Of a stretch of 64,000 nucleotides of DNA, positions 19,577 through 28,346 are shown one piece after another. The stretch covers positions 60,364 to 124,363 of the forward strand of contig JBKPAG010000004.1 of the NCBI GenBank assembly GCA_046726315.1, written 5' to 3'. How positions within the stretch are numbered: position 1 is the first letter of the stretch; each line of letters begins with the position of its first letter. The translations under genes and the position numbers were made by a program. Under the pieces are notes generated by a model. That model saw only the letters and a program-made list of their open reading frames with translations. It ran no database searches and was not told where the DNA came from. The stretch comes from JACVRX01 sp046726315 (GTDB lineage: Bacteria > Actinomycetota > Actinomycetes > Jiangellales > Jiangellaceae).

Positions 19577-21693
19577 ACGTCCTCCAGCGCCTCGGCGTAG
19601 AAATCGTCCCTGCCGTCCGCGAGGTCGTCGGCCGCATCGTCATCGCCCACCTCCTGCGCAACTGCTCCGCTGGACTCGGGCGCCTCCAGGACGCGGCGGA
19701 CGCTGGGCAACGACGCCACCGGGTCGGCGTCGGCGGGCAGATCGAGGGCGGCCTGCTCACGAGAGATCCTCAGCGCCATCCGCCGCTCCGCGAGGGTCGT
19801 ACCCAAACCAAGGTTCCACCGCTGCAACAGATCCGCCACGGCCAGCCGGTCGTCCGGGTAGCGGTACTTGGCCACAGCCAGCTTGCGGGCGAACTGCAAC
19901 GCCTCGTCACTGAGCGGCGTCGCCGCCGCGGGGGCGTGTTCCCACCACAGCGTGGACCAACGGCGCGTGTCTGGGTCGCGAAAGTACGCCCGGGTCGCGT
20001 CGTCCGGATCCACGTGGATCGGCCATTTCCCCGCGTTGGGACCGGCGTATGCGCTGCGGACGTTGCGGTACGGGTCCAAGCCGGCCCCGTTGTAGCGGCG
20101 CCGTCCATCTCCACGCCATAGTGCTGGATCGTGCGCCACCGCACGTCGAGGAACTCATACGCCAGGTCCGGATCGCGGGGCACCTCGATATAGCCGGCCC
20201 GGGCCAGGCCATGCTCGAACATCGCCGCCGGCGACAGCCGCAACCCCGGCACATGCGGGCCGACCAGACCGTCATGGGGCCGGTGGTGGTACACCGCCGC
20301 GCACCACTCCCGGCAGATCGCCTCCAACTCGTGCAGGAAGAAGAACGCGTCCTCTTGCGGGTCCACGCCGCGGGAGTACACGTCCGGACCCTTGTAGCCC
20401 GGCAGGGCCTGGAGCAGGTCTTCGCCGAGCGTACGGAAGAAGCGTTCGATCGGCCCCTTGTCCCGCCCCGTCCGGAGTCGAACCGGCTGGATCGAGATGC
20501 CCATCCGCCGGCACACACTGGTCAGATGCTCTCCAACATAGATCTTGCCGTGGTCCACCACAATCGTCTCCGGCGCCACCGCTGGCGACGCCACCCCGAC
20601 CATCGGACCCTCGATCGCCGCCGGGTCCAGTAACACCGAACGGGGTATGCCGTGCTCCGGCCAGACCGCGTACGCCGGCCACTGCGGCGACGCGGGCCGG
20701 GGCCGAAACGCCTAATACAGCACCGCCGCGGCGTCCACGGCCTTCGTCGACACCGGCGTCACGCGCAACCCGACCACGCAGCGGGAGTACCAGTCCATCG
20801 CCACGCTCAACTCGGCCTGCACCCACCGCAGCGTCACCGGATCCAACGCGAACACGTCCAGCCGGGTGGTGTCCATCAGCACGTACTCACCCGGCCGCGT
20901 CGGGCGCAACTTGCCGTACACACCCCCCGGGCGGCCAGCGATGTCCTGATTGCGCTTGCTGCTCAACCGGAACGTCGGATGGCGACGCTCCAACTCCTCC
21001 AGCAGGCGGTAGGCCGTTGCCCGGCTGGGTAGCGTCACAACACCGACGCCGAAGCGGGCGACCAGCCGGGCGTGGGTGCGTTCGATGACCATCTTCCGCG
21101 AGGGCGTGGACTGGCCGGTGTGCTCGACCATCACCTCCAACGCCGTCTGCACCCACCGCTCGTCCACCCGACCCCACGGCGACACCGCAGCTCCCAAGGC
21201 GATGGGAGCCAAGCCAGCCTCACCGCCCTGCCGGTACCGTGCTGCCCACCGCTTGAGCGTGCGCACTCCCATGCCGAGTTCTTGGGCCTTCGCCGCATAC
21301 CGGACCTCCAGCGGCAACCCCGGATCGAACGCATTGCGCGGCTCGCCCGGACGAACCAGCGCCGCGTTACCTGACCGGTAGCCGGTCAGCACCTCCCGCA
21401 CGGGCTCCGCCCCGCGCCAGCACCTGCTGTCGCTGCGGCTCGGTCAGCTGACCCAACACGATCGCCGCGGCCGCTTCGTCGTCAGTGGCCTGCGGCCCGT
21501 GCCCGTCGGGAAGAACCTGGGCACGGTCGGACAGCAGCAACTCCCGAACCGACAGCCGCAGCAACCTATGCCGCCCATCGACGAGCACGACCTCCATACC
21601 GGATGGGCTGGCAGTCACCTCGACTACCTCGACCGTCTCGCCGTCGTAGCGAAACCGCGTTCCCAACCCGACCCGCACACCAACGCCGCTCAT
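19573..21693 (-). pseudogene. tnsB: TnsB-type DDE transposase, two frameshifts and one nonsense codon
   Basis: Begins MSGVGVRVGLGTRFRYDGET at 21693, overlapping the tnsA stop by 4 bases. An extra G in a G-run (about 21407-21414) shifts the frame before VREVLTGYRSGNAALVRPGE. The rest has a helix-turn-helix (YAAKAQELGMGVRTLKRW) and the first catalytic Asp in YVLMDTTRLDV. An in-frame TAG at 20712-20714 then interrupts VLY/AFRPRP. Translation would resume with the second Asp in TIVVDHGKIYVGEHL and the Glu in KGPIERFFRTL. A missing base near 20098-20104 precedes the Mu-C-like tail DPYRNVRSAYAGPNAGKWPI. All three DDE residues survive but in different fragments. Confidence 0.87.
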
Positions 21694-22340
21694 TGCGCGG
21701 CTCGTAACACGTGCGACCTGCTCAGCGGGCGATCCAGATCCGTGGTGAGGTGCCCGGCCCACAGCAGATGCAGGACCGCCGCGCGCACCGACACCTGGGC
21801 CCGACTGGGCAGGCAGGAGAACGCATCATCCAGCGTCGCACCGACCAAGTCCACGGCCCGCAGTTCGACAAGCAGCACCGCGTCGAACAGCCAGTCCCGG
21901 CGGTAACCGGCCAGGAACCGCACATTCTCCTGCCGCCGCGGCGGCGGTTCGCTACGAACCTCGTAGCGCCAACCCCGTTGTTGCACCACCAAATTGGTCC
22001 ACGCCAGTGTCGCAGCGATCTTTTCCCCGGCCACGAGATGCTGCGGCTTGACGTCCACGACGACCCGCCCTGTATCGGTGAGCAGCAGGAAGTCCGGCAC
22101 GTGTCGATGTAGACGCCCGTCGAACGCGGCCTTCAGCAGAAATGGTTGAGCAACGATGCCGCGCACCGCTTGGTCGAAGTCTGCTAACAGCAGCACCGCC
22201 AGCTCCAGGCGGGACTCATAGATCACATGATCCCGTTGCGTCCTCGACCAGAACACACCCGAGTAGTGTTTCTGCCCCGGCATACCAGCGAAAAGTCCGC
22301 CATGGGGTCGCCGCGGCGAGCACTCCAACATCGACGTCAT
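21690..22340 (-). CDS. tnsA: TnsA-like transposon-end endonuclease
   Basis: Partner of TnsB that cuts the 5' strands at transposon ends, allowing cut-and-paste movement. The 216-residue ORF is uninterrupted. The PD-(D/E)xK residues are Glu42 (IYESRLE), Asp83 (HVPDFLL) and Lys98 (VVVDVKP), as in TnsA of Tn7. The preceding PGQKHYSGVFWSRTQRDHV is characteristic of actinobacterial TnsA-like proteins. An alternative start at Met20 is possible. It is the only intact gene of the module and is probably no longer useful without TnsB and TnsC. Confidence 0.87.
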   Translation of the reverse strand: MTSMLECSPRRPHGGLFAGMPGQKHYSGVFWSRTQRDHVIYESRLELAVLLLADFDQAVRGIVAQPFLLKAAFDGRLHRHVPDFLLLTDTGRVVVDVKPQHLVAGEKIAATLAWTNLVVQQRGWRYEVRSEPPPRRQENVRFLAGYRRDWLFDAVLLVELRAVDLVGATLDDAFSCLPSRAQVSVRAAVLHLLWAGHLTTDLDRPLSRSHVLRAAQ

Positions 22341-22548
22341 CCCACAGGCAGTCCTCGACTGCCACTCCGTCTGCGTTGCGCGCGCTCACGGTCGCCGACA
22401 ACGTGTCTGGTCCAGTCGGCGCAACGACCTTCCGTGCGGCCATAGCACGATTCGACCAAGATCGATGTCGTCATGCCCGGCGACACGCCGTCCGTTCTCA
22501 CGCCAATGGCATATGTGCCACCCGTATGCCAGCGCGGATGAGAATATG
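22341..22548. other. Gap between tnsA and prepilin peptidase; likely transposon right end
   Basis: This 208-base stretch should contain the tnsA-proximal end of the element. Minus-strand reading shows TGTCGCCGGGC (about 22490-22480), GACACGTTGTCGGCGACC (about 22407-22390) and TGACATATTCTC near 22540. A short inverted repeat GGCATA...TATGCC is present near 22508-22530. I see no gene and could not identify a terminal inverted repeat with certainty. Confidence 0.3.
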
Positions 22549-23232
22549 TCACGGGCTATGGGAACCTACACCTCCCGCGGCGATCGCCACTAGGGCACCG
22601 AGGAGCATGAACGGCCCGAACGGGATGGGAGTGCGGCGGCCTGCTCGACCGGCCAGCAGTAGAGCCACGCCGGCCAGCCCACCGAACAGGAATCCCAGGA
22701 ACGCACCCAGCACGGCGGCCGGCCAGCCCAGCCAGCCGAGCATCAGGCCGATGACGCCGGCCAGCTTGACATCGCCCATACCGAGATCGGCTGGCCGCAC
22801 GATGGCGAGCCCCACGAAGGCCAGAAACATCACGGTAGCCAGCAGCCAGCCGCGCCCGTAGGCGGCCCAGTCGCCGGTCACAGCTGCGGCACCGGCCAGC
22901 AGCACGCCCCCGGCAGCCAGCGCGGCGGCAATCAGCGGATCGGGTAGCCGGTGCTCACGCAGGTCGACGTACGCCAACGCAACCCCCAACGCCCCCACGA
23001 CCAGGTAGGCAGGCAAGTACGCGTTCCAGCCCAGGGCCGCTACCAGCGCCGCCCAGGCAGCCGCTGTCACGACTGCGAGCACGGGTCGCAACCGCCGAGC
23101 GGTCGCGAGAACCGCGTATGGAGTGCGAGCGCGGTCGGTCGGCTCCGGTTCGCGGTCCGGTAGTACAGCGATCACCGCCGGCAGCAAGGCTCCGACGACC
23201 AGGCCGAGCCCGGCCCCGACCAGGACCACCAC
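22549..23232 (-). CDS. A24-family prepilin peptidase (short form)
   Basis: Membrane aspartyl protease that would process type IV prepilins or Flp-type pilins. The 227 residues consist mostly of hydrophobic segments. The two catalytic Asp lie in YVDLREHRLPD (Asp90) and GMGDVK (Asp154). The N-terminal N-methylase domain with CxxC pairs is absent, as in the actinobacterial Rv2551c type. IPFGPFMLLG near the C-terminus is highly conserved in the family. It lies 20 bases after mltG; aroE, which sits between them in mycobacteria, is missing. The 3' end abuts the transposition module. Confidence 0.9.
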   Translation of the reverse strand: MVVLVGAGLGLVVGALLPAVIAVLPDREPEPTDRARTPYAVLATARRLRPVLAVVTAAAWAALVAALGWNAYLPAYLVVGALGVALAYVDLREHRLPDPLIAAALAAGGVLLAGAAAVTGDWAAYGRGWLLATVMFLAFVGLAIVRPADLGMGDVKLAGVIGLMLGWLGWPAAVLGAFLGFLFGGLAGVALLLAGRAGRRTPIPFGPFMLLGALVAIAAGGVGSHSP

Positions 23233-23251
23233 GCGGGACTCCCCTGTCAGG

Positions 23252-24427
23252 TCAGCACAGGTCGCTCTTGCGGCAGAACGCCTGCAACTCGGCGACGTGG
23301 GCGGCGTGGTCCTCGCGTGTCACCGCGAACTTGGTCTCACCGGTCTCGAGATTCACTGCCGAGAAGTAGCATTCCCGCCCCCCGGCGGGCTCCAGCGCAG
23401 CGCGTAGCGCCGCCTCACCGGGCGAGGCGATCGGCCCGGGCGGGATGCCGGTGTGGGTGTAGGTGTTGTAGGCGGAGTCCACCCTGCGCTGGGCCTTGGT
23501 CGTAAACACGCTATCGGTGTCGTCATTGATCGCGTAGTGGATGGTCGCGTCCATTTGCAGCAGCCCGACCGGGATGCCGTACGACCGGCAGGCACCGCTG
23601 AGCCGGTTGTAGATGACCTGCGCGACCCGCGGCATGTCCTCGTCCCGACGAACCTCGCGCTGGACGATGCTTGCGACGGTCACGACTTCGCGTGGGGTGA
23701 GGTCATGTCCAGCTGCAGCGGCGTCGAGATCGACGGCCGCGGCCGCGGTGTCGAAACGCTCGAACATCATCCGGACCAGCGAGTTGGCTGTCGTGTCCGG
23801 CTTGATGTCGTACGTGGCCGGGAACAGGAACCCCTCCGCATCGCCGTCCGCGTACTCCGGCAAGGCATCGCTGTCCTCGATCGCCGCCTGTACTTCGTCG
23901 GCCGAGAAATCGGTCTCCTGGCCAATTCGTGTGACGACCTGGCTGATTCGGAATCCCTCGGGGATCGTCACCCGTGCGATCACCGTCGTTGCCTCGATCA
24001 TGGCCTGGACCGCGTCCGACGCCTTCATCTCCTCGCGCAGGGTGTACTCACCCGACTGGATTCCTGATGCGCCGGGGTTCTCCTCTGCCGCCGCGATGAA
24101 CGCCTCCTGGCTTGCAACGACGTTGGCCGCTGCCAGCGTGGTGCCGATCGATCGCAGCGAGGCCCCCGACTCGATCGTGACCACGACTTCACCTGATCCC
24201 GGGCCCGGGTAGTCGTCCGGAGGTGCGAACGTGTCGGCAAACCTGTCACCGAACAGGGCGCGACCACCGAAGAAGATCACGGCAATCAAACCGGCCACGA
24301 CGGCAACCGAAAGCACCACCGCCACGATCGAGCGGAACCGGCTGCGACGTCGGCGGCGGTGTCTGCGGCGTCGCTGGGTTCGGCTCGTTCGTGGGCCGTC
24401 ATCCATCGTGAGCCCGATGTGACTCAT
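23252..24427 (-). CDS. mltG: Endolytic peptidoglycan transglycosylase MltG
   Basis: Cleaves nascent glycan strands and terminates peptidoglycan polymerisation at the membrane. The 391 residues comprise a basic Arg-rich cytoplasmic N-terminus, one membrane helix (about 33-53), a LysM-like segment and the YceG catalytic domain. That domain has VTIPEGFRISQV, the catalytic Glu in VASIVQREV, VIYNRL, and TYTHTGIPPGPIASPGEAAL. The ATG overlaps the ruvX stop by 4 bases. Confidence 0.95.
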   Translation of the reverse strand: MSHIGLTMDDGPRTSRTQRRRRHRRRRRSRFRSIVAVVLSVAVVAGLIAVIFFGGRALFGDRFADTFAPPDDYPGPGSGEVVVTIESGASLRSIGTTLAAANVVASQEAFIAAAEENPGASGIQSGEYTLREEMKASDAVQAMIEATTVIARVTIPEGFRISQVVTRIGQETDFSADEVQAAIEDSDALPEYADGDAEGFLFPATYDIKPDTTANSLVRMMFERFDTAAAAVDLDAAAAGHDLTPREVVTVASIVQREVRRDEDMPRVAQVIYNRLSGACRSYGIPVGLLQMDATIHYAINDDTDSVFTTKAQRRVDSAYNTYTHTGIPPGPIASPGEAALRAALEPAGGRECYFSAVNLETGETKFAVTREDHAAHVAELQAFCRKSDLC

Positions 24428-24882
24428 CCACCCACCTGCATGATCTCGCCAGGAGGCTTCGCACTGCCGCGCTCGGCATCGAGCGCGGCCTGCAGAATCA
24501 CGACCGCCGCGGCTTGGTCCACCACCGCCCGGCCCTGGCGGGCCGATACTCCGCGTTCGCGCATGCCTCTCGTTGCTGCGACGGTCGACAGACGCTCGTC
24601 GACCAGCCGCACCGGTAATGGTGCCACACGCTGTGCCAGGGCGCGGGCGAAGCCGCGTGCCTCCGCAGCCGCCCGGCCCGCTTGCCCGGACAGGGTCAGG
24701 GGAAGCCCCACGACGACCTCGACCGGACGCTGCTCGGCAACGATCGCTGCCAATCGGTCCAGATCCCCAGGTCCACGGCGGACGGTCTCCACGGGCGTGG
24801 CCAGCACCCCGTCAGGGTCGCATGACGCGACGCCGACCCGGACGCTGCCCACGTCGACGCCGACCCGGACCCCCTCGCGCAC
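24424..24882 (-). CDS. ruvX: Holliday-junction resolvase-like RuvX (YqgF)
   Basis: RNase H-fold nuclease family, linked to Holliday-junction cleavage or pre-16S rRNA 5' maturation. The GTG at 24882, two bases after the alaS stop, gives 152 residues beginning VREGVRVGVDVGSVRVGVA; the first catalytic Asp lies in GVDVGSVRVG. VVGLPLTLSGQAG and LVDERLST follow, and VDQAAAVVILQAAL carries the last Asp. The longer open frame upstream lies within alaS and has low-complexity Arg-rich sequence, so it is rejected. Confidence 0.94.
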   Translation of the reverse strand: MREGVRVGVDVGSVRVGVASCDPDGVLATPVETVRRGPGDLDRLAAIVAEQRPVEVVVGLPLTLSGQAGRAAAEARGFARALAQRVAPLPVRLVDERLSTVAATRGMRERGVSARQGRAVVDQAAAVVILQAALDAERGSAKPPGEIMQVGG

Positions 24883-24884
24883 GC

Positions 24885-27569
24885 TCAGGAGCCACCCGTC
24901 ACTGCCTCGCCGACCGCGTGTTCGACCCGGATCAGCGCGTCGTCGACCCGGCCCGGATCCGTCCCGCCGCCTTGTGCGACGTCGTCCTTGCCGCCACCTC
25001 CGCCGCCCAGGACCTCTGCGGCAGCGCGGACGAGATCGCCTGCGCGCAGGTTCCACTCCCGAGCACGGTCGTTCACGGCGATGACCACACCTGGGCGCTC
25101 GCCGGCCACTCCGGCGACGGCAACGACGCTGGGACGGTCCGCCGCGAGCTCCGCCCGAATCTGCAGGGCCAGCTGTCGCAGATCATCCGCCCCGGCAGCG
25201 TCGGGTGCGTGGTACCCAACAAACGCAACGCCGAAGACGTCCCGAGCGGACTTGGCCACGACAGGCGCGTCGGTGAGCAACCGCGCCTGCCGTAGCCGGT
25301 CGAGCTCCTTCTGCGCCTCGCGGAGTTGTTCGAGCAGCCCACCAACCCGTTCGGGCAGCCGATCGGGCCGGACCTTCAACGCCTCGGTCAGCTGCTCGAC
25401 GAGCACGTGCTCCCGCGCGAGAAAGTGGAAGGCATCGACCCCGACCAGCGCCTCCACCCGACGGACACCCTTGCCGATCGACGACTCCCCGAGCAGCTTG
25501 ACCAAACCGAGCTGGCCGGACCGGCGGGCGTGGGTGCCACCGCACAGCTCCCGGGCCCATGCACCGACCGAGACGACCCGAACCCGTTCGCCGTACTTCT
25601 CGCCGAACAGCGCCATCGCGCCGGCGGCCATCGCCTGGTCCTGGCTCATGATCTCGGCGTGCACCTCGAGGTCCGCGACGAGCAGGTCGTTGACCCGCGC
25701 CTCGACATCACCGAGCACGCTTCGGGGTACTGCGCCGGTTGCCGCGAAGTCGAACCGGAACCGTCCCGGCGCGTTCTCCGAGCCCGCCTGTGTAGCCGTC
25801 TCGCCCAAGGCCTCCCGGAAGGCCTTGTGAACCATGTGCGTCGCTGTGTGAGACCGCGAGATTGCCCGACGACGCTCGACATCGACGATGCCGAGCCCGC
25901 CCGTGCCGAGATTCACCTCGCCGGCGACGACTCGGCCTCGGTGCACGATCAAGCCGCTGATCGGAGACTGCACGTCGAGCACCTCGATGCGCGCACCTCC
26001 TGTGAGCTCGATGACCCCTTGGTCGGCGAGCTGACCGCCGCCCTCGGCGTAGAACGGGGTGCGGTCAAGAACGACTTCCAGCTCATCGCCCTCCTGGGCC
26101 GACGCCGCCGGCTCCTCGTCCACGACCAGGCCACTCACGGTCCCCTCGGAGGTGACCCCGTCGTAGCCGGTGAACTCGACCGGAGCACCGAGGTCGTCGG
26201 CTAGACCGCGGTAGACGGACAGATCGACCTTGCCGGTCTTGCGGGCGCGTGCGTCGGCCTTGGCCCGTTCGCGCTGCTCGGTCATCAGCCGGCGGAACTC
26301 GCCCTCGTCGACCGCCAGGCCCTGTTCGGCGGCCATCTCGAGGGTCAGGTCGATGGGGAACCCATAGGTGTCGTGCAGCCGGAATGCCGTCTCGCCGGCC
26401 AGAGTGTGGCCTCCGGCCTCCCTGGCCTCCGTCGCCGCGAGGTCGAAGATCTGGGTGCCGGTGCGAAGCGTCCTCCGGAACGCCTCCTCCTCGGCGTAGG
26501 CGGTCTCAGCGATCCGGCTGAAGTCGCGCGCCACCTCGGGATACGAACTGCGCATCGCCTCCATGCTCACCGGCAACAGCTCGGGCAGCACCATGTCCTC
26601 GACGCCGAGCAACCGCATCATCCGAACGCTGCGCCGCAACAGCCGCCGTACGACATAGCCGCGAGCCTCGTTCGACGGTGCCACACCCTCGCCGATGAGC
26701 ATCAGGGCGCTACGCACGTGGTCGGCGACGATCCGCAGCCGCACATCGTCGTCGCTGCCAGCGCCGTAACGTCGCCGGGAGATCATCGCAGCCTGTTCGA
26801 GGACCGGGTAGACCTCGTCGATCTCATAGAGGTTGTCGACGCCCTGCAACAGGTACGCGACACGTTCGAGGCCCATGCCGGTGTCGATGTTGCGGCTCGG
26901 CAGGTCTGCGATGATCCGGAACTCCTCCTTGCTGCGGACCGAGTCGATCGCCTCCTGCATGAACACGAGGTTCCAGATCTCCAGGTAGCGGTCCTCGTCG
27001 GCTACCGGTCCGCCGTCCGGCCCGTGCTCGGGGCCACGGTCGACGTAGATCTCCGAGCACGGCCCGGCCGGACCCGGCTGGCCGGTGTGCCAGTAGTTGT
27101 CCTTGACGCCACGGCGTTGGATGCGATCGTCGGGCAGACTCGCGATCTGCTTCCACAGCTGCGCGGCCTCGTCGTCGTCGCGATAGACCGTTGCCCAGAT
27201 CGTGTCCGGATCGAACCCGTAACCGCCGGCGTCCTGACCGGTCGTGACGAGGTCCCAGGCGAAGCTGATCGCATCTTCCTTGAAGTAGTCGCCAAAGGAG
27301 AAGTTGCCGTTCATCTGGAAGAACGTGCCGTGCCGGGTGGTCTTGCCGACTTCCTCGATGTCATTGGTGCGCAGGCATTTCTGCACGCTCACGGCCCGTT
27401 TGAACGGCGGTGTCTCCTGGCCGGTGAGGTACGGGATGAAAGGAACCATTCCGGCGACCGTGAAGAGCAAATCCGGGTTCGGCGACACCAACGGCGCGCT
27501 GGGCACCACTGTGTGTTCTCGTTGGGCGAAGAAGTCGAGGAACCGGCGGCGAATCTCGGCGGTCTGCAT
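24885..27569 (-). CDS. alaS: Alanyl-tRNA synthetase
   Basis: Charges tRNA-Ala and edits Ser/Gly mischarging. The 894 residues are full length. It has the class II core from MQTAEIRRRFLDFFAQREHTV with GMVPFIPYL and FQMNGNFSFGDYFKEDAI, and the tRNA-recognition helices. The editing domain has the zinc motifs HTATHMVHKAFREALG and ELCGGTHARRSGQLG, and the C-Ala domain is at the end. The ATG overlaps the stop of the DUF6167-like gene by one base. Confidence 0.97.
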   Translation of the reverse strand: MQTAEIRRRFLDFFAQREHTVVPSAPLVSPNPDLLFTVAGMVPFIPYLTGQETPPFKRAVSVQKCLRTNDIEEVGKTTRHGTFFQMNGNFSFGDYFKEDAISFAWDLVTTGQDAGGYGFDPDTIWATVYRDDDEAAQLWKQIASLPDDRIQRRGVKDNYWHTGQPGPAGPCSEIYVDRGPEHGPDGGPVADEDRYLEIWNLVFMQEAIDSVRSKEEFRIIADLPSRNIDTGMGLERVAYLLQGVDNLYEIDEVYPVLEQAAMISRRRYGAGSDDDVRLRIVADHVRSALMLIGEGVAPSNEARGYVVRRLLRRSVRMMRLLGVEDMVLPELLPVSMEAMRSSYPEVARDFSRIAETAYAEEEAFRRTLRTGTQIFDLAATEAREAGGHTLAGETAFRLHDTYGFPIDLTLEMAAEQGLAVDEGEFRRLMTEQRERAKADARARKTGKVDLSVYRGLADDLGAPVEFTGYDGVTSEGTVSGLVVDEEPAASAQEGDELEVVLDRTPFYAEGGGQLADQGVIELTGGARIEVLDVQSPISGLIVHRGRVVAGEVNLGTGGLGIVDVERRRAISRSHTATHMVHKAFREALGETATQAGSENAPGRFRFDFAATGAVPRSVLGDVEARVNDLLVADLEVHAEIMSQDQAMAAGAMALFGEKYGERVRVVSVGAWARELCGGTHARRSGQLGLVKLLGESSIGKGVRRVEALVGVDAFHFLAREHVLVEQLTEALKVRPDRLPERVGGLLEQLREAQKELDRLRQARLLTDAPVVAKSARDVFGVAFVGYHAPDAAGADDLRQLALQIRAELAADRPSVVAVAGVAGERPGVVIAVNDRAREWNLRAGDLVRAAAEVLGGGGGGKDDVAQGGGTDPGRVDDALIRVEHAVGEAVTGGS

Positions 27570-27871
27570 CAGAGCGGACTCCTCATTCGACCCTGATGCA
27601 GGATGGCCTCGACCGCTTTGGGGTCGCCATCGGGGGCGGGCTGCCCGTCGGTCGAGATACCCAGCGCGTGCCGTAGCTCGAGGTCGCGTTCGGCCATCCC
27701 GGCTTTGACGTCGTCAACGAACTCCCGAACCGCTTGGGCGAGGCCGCCGAGCGTCGTAGCGGTCCCATTGTCGGCGCCGGTAGAGGTCAGCCGGCGGGTG
27801 ATCGTGTTGATCCGCCGGACGACGAGGACACCTGCGGTGGCACCGACCGCGACCCAGAACAGACGTCTCAC
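27569..27871 (-). CDS. Small membrane protein, DUF6167-like
   Basis: A 100-residue protein with an N-terminal membrane-type segment (RRLFWVAVGATAGVLVVRR) followed by a charged helical region (LAQAVREFVDDVKAGMAERD). It is conserved in actinobacteria immediately before alaS. Its start overlaps the end of the DUF948 gene by 4 bases, and its stop overlaps alaS by 1. The function is unknown; the constant linkage to alaS and ruvX is the only clue. Confidence 0.78.
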   Translation of the reverse strand: MRRLFWVAVGATAGVLVVRRINTITRRLTSTGADNGTATTLGGLAQAVREFVDDVKAGMAERDLELRHALGISTDGQPAPDGDPKAVEAILHQGRMRSPL

Positions 27872-28266
27872 GACTGCCCCCGGCGACGACGATCACGTCT
27901 GTCAGCGAGGGCGCGGCGCACTCCGTAGCTGAATGCGGCCGCACGGATCGCCGGCCCACCCAAGGTGGCGGCGACGAGAGACGACAGTGCGGCCGCGTTC
28001 GATGTGAACGTCTGCGCGTTCGAAGTGATGGCGTCGACGCGCTGTAGCTGGGTGTTCGTGGTCGCTAGCAGGACATTGGTCTCATCGACCGTGACGCTGG
28101 TCTTGGCCACATGCTCTTGGCGCACATCACGGACGGTGAGGGTGAGCTCGTCGACCGTCTTCCCGAGTTTGAGCACCGGCACAGCGACGATACCGACGAG
28201 CAACACGAAGGCGACGGCGGCGATCAGCCCCGCGATCTCGCCTGCGGACATGGTCGGGAACCCCAT
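27868..28266 (-). CDS. DUF948 membrane protein
   Basis: A 132-residue protein with one membrane helix (about residues 10-32, IAGLIAAVAFVLLVGIVAVPVL). A coiled-coil-like segment follows (LGKTVDELTLTVRDVRQEHV and on to NAQTFTSNAAALSSLVAATL), typical of DUF948. Translation could start at Met1 or Met6 (MSAGEIAG). It lies upstream of DUF6167-alaS in the same transcript. The function is not established; a cell-envelope-associated role is plausible but inferred only from topology. Confidence 0.82.
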   Translation of the reverse strand: MGFPTMSAGEIAGLIAAVAFVLLVGIVAVPVLKLGKTVDELTLTVRDVRQEHVAKTSVTVDETNVLLATTNTQLQRVDAITSNAQTFTSNAAALSSLVAATLGGPAIRAAAFSYGVRRALADRRDRRRRGQS

Positions 28267-28346
28267 TTCGACTGGTTGGGTCGGAAGGCCCGACCCTATC
28301 GCCGGTCATGCATGCGCGTACCACGGTAATTCGTGCGGCCCACGGC

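Larger units (their letters stand above)
15686..22340 (-). mobile_element. Decayed Tn7-like transposition module (tnsA-tnsB-tnsC-tniQ/tnsD)
   Basis: Four minus-strand genes run in the order tnsA, tnsB, tnsC, tniQ with overlapping ends (ATGA, ATGA, TAGTG), the core of a Tn7-like transposon. The PD-(D/E)xK endonuclease tnsA is intact. The DDE transposase tnsB has two frameshifts and a nonsense codon, the AAA+ ATPase tnsC has three frameshifts, and the targeting protein has one. The module splits a gene neighbourhood that is contiguous in related actinobacteria (aroC next to the A24 prepilin peptidase). Its tnsA end lies about 200 bases from the peptidase stop codon. The TetR/oxidoreductase genes on the other side may be its cargo. 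Ends and target duplication were not identified. Confidence 0.88.

Noticed and set aside
19573..21693. Programmed frameshifting in tnsB, as in some insertion sequences
   Set aside because: There are two shifts plus an in-frame TAG in one gene, and more lesions in tnsC and tniQ, none at a typical slippery heptamer. Decay is simpler.
15686..22340. CRISPR-associated transposon (CAST)
   Set aside because: No cas genes or repeat-spacer array lie within or beside the tns genes. The TniQ is long and TnsD-like, which suggests site-specific targeting.
26373..27596. 407-codon plus-strand open frame
   Set aside because: Antisense shadow of alaS.
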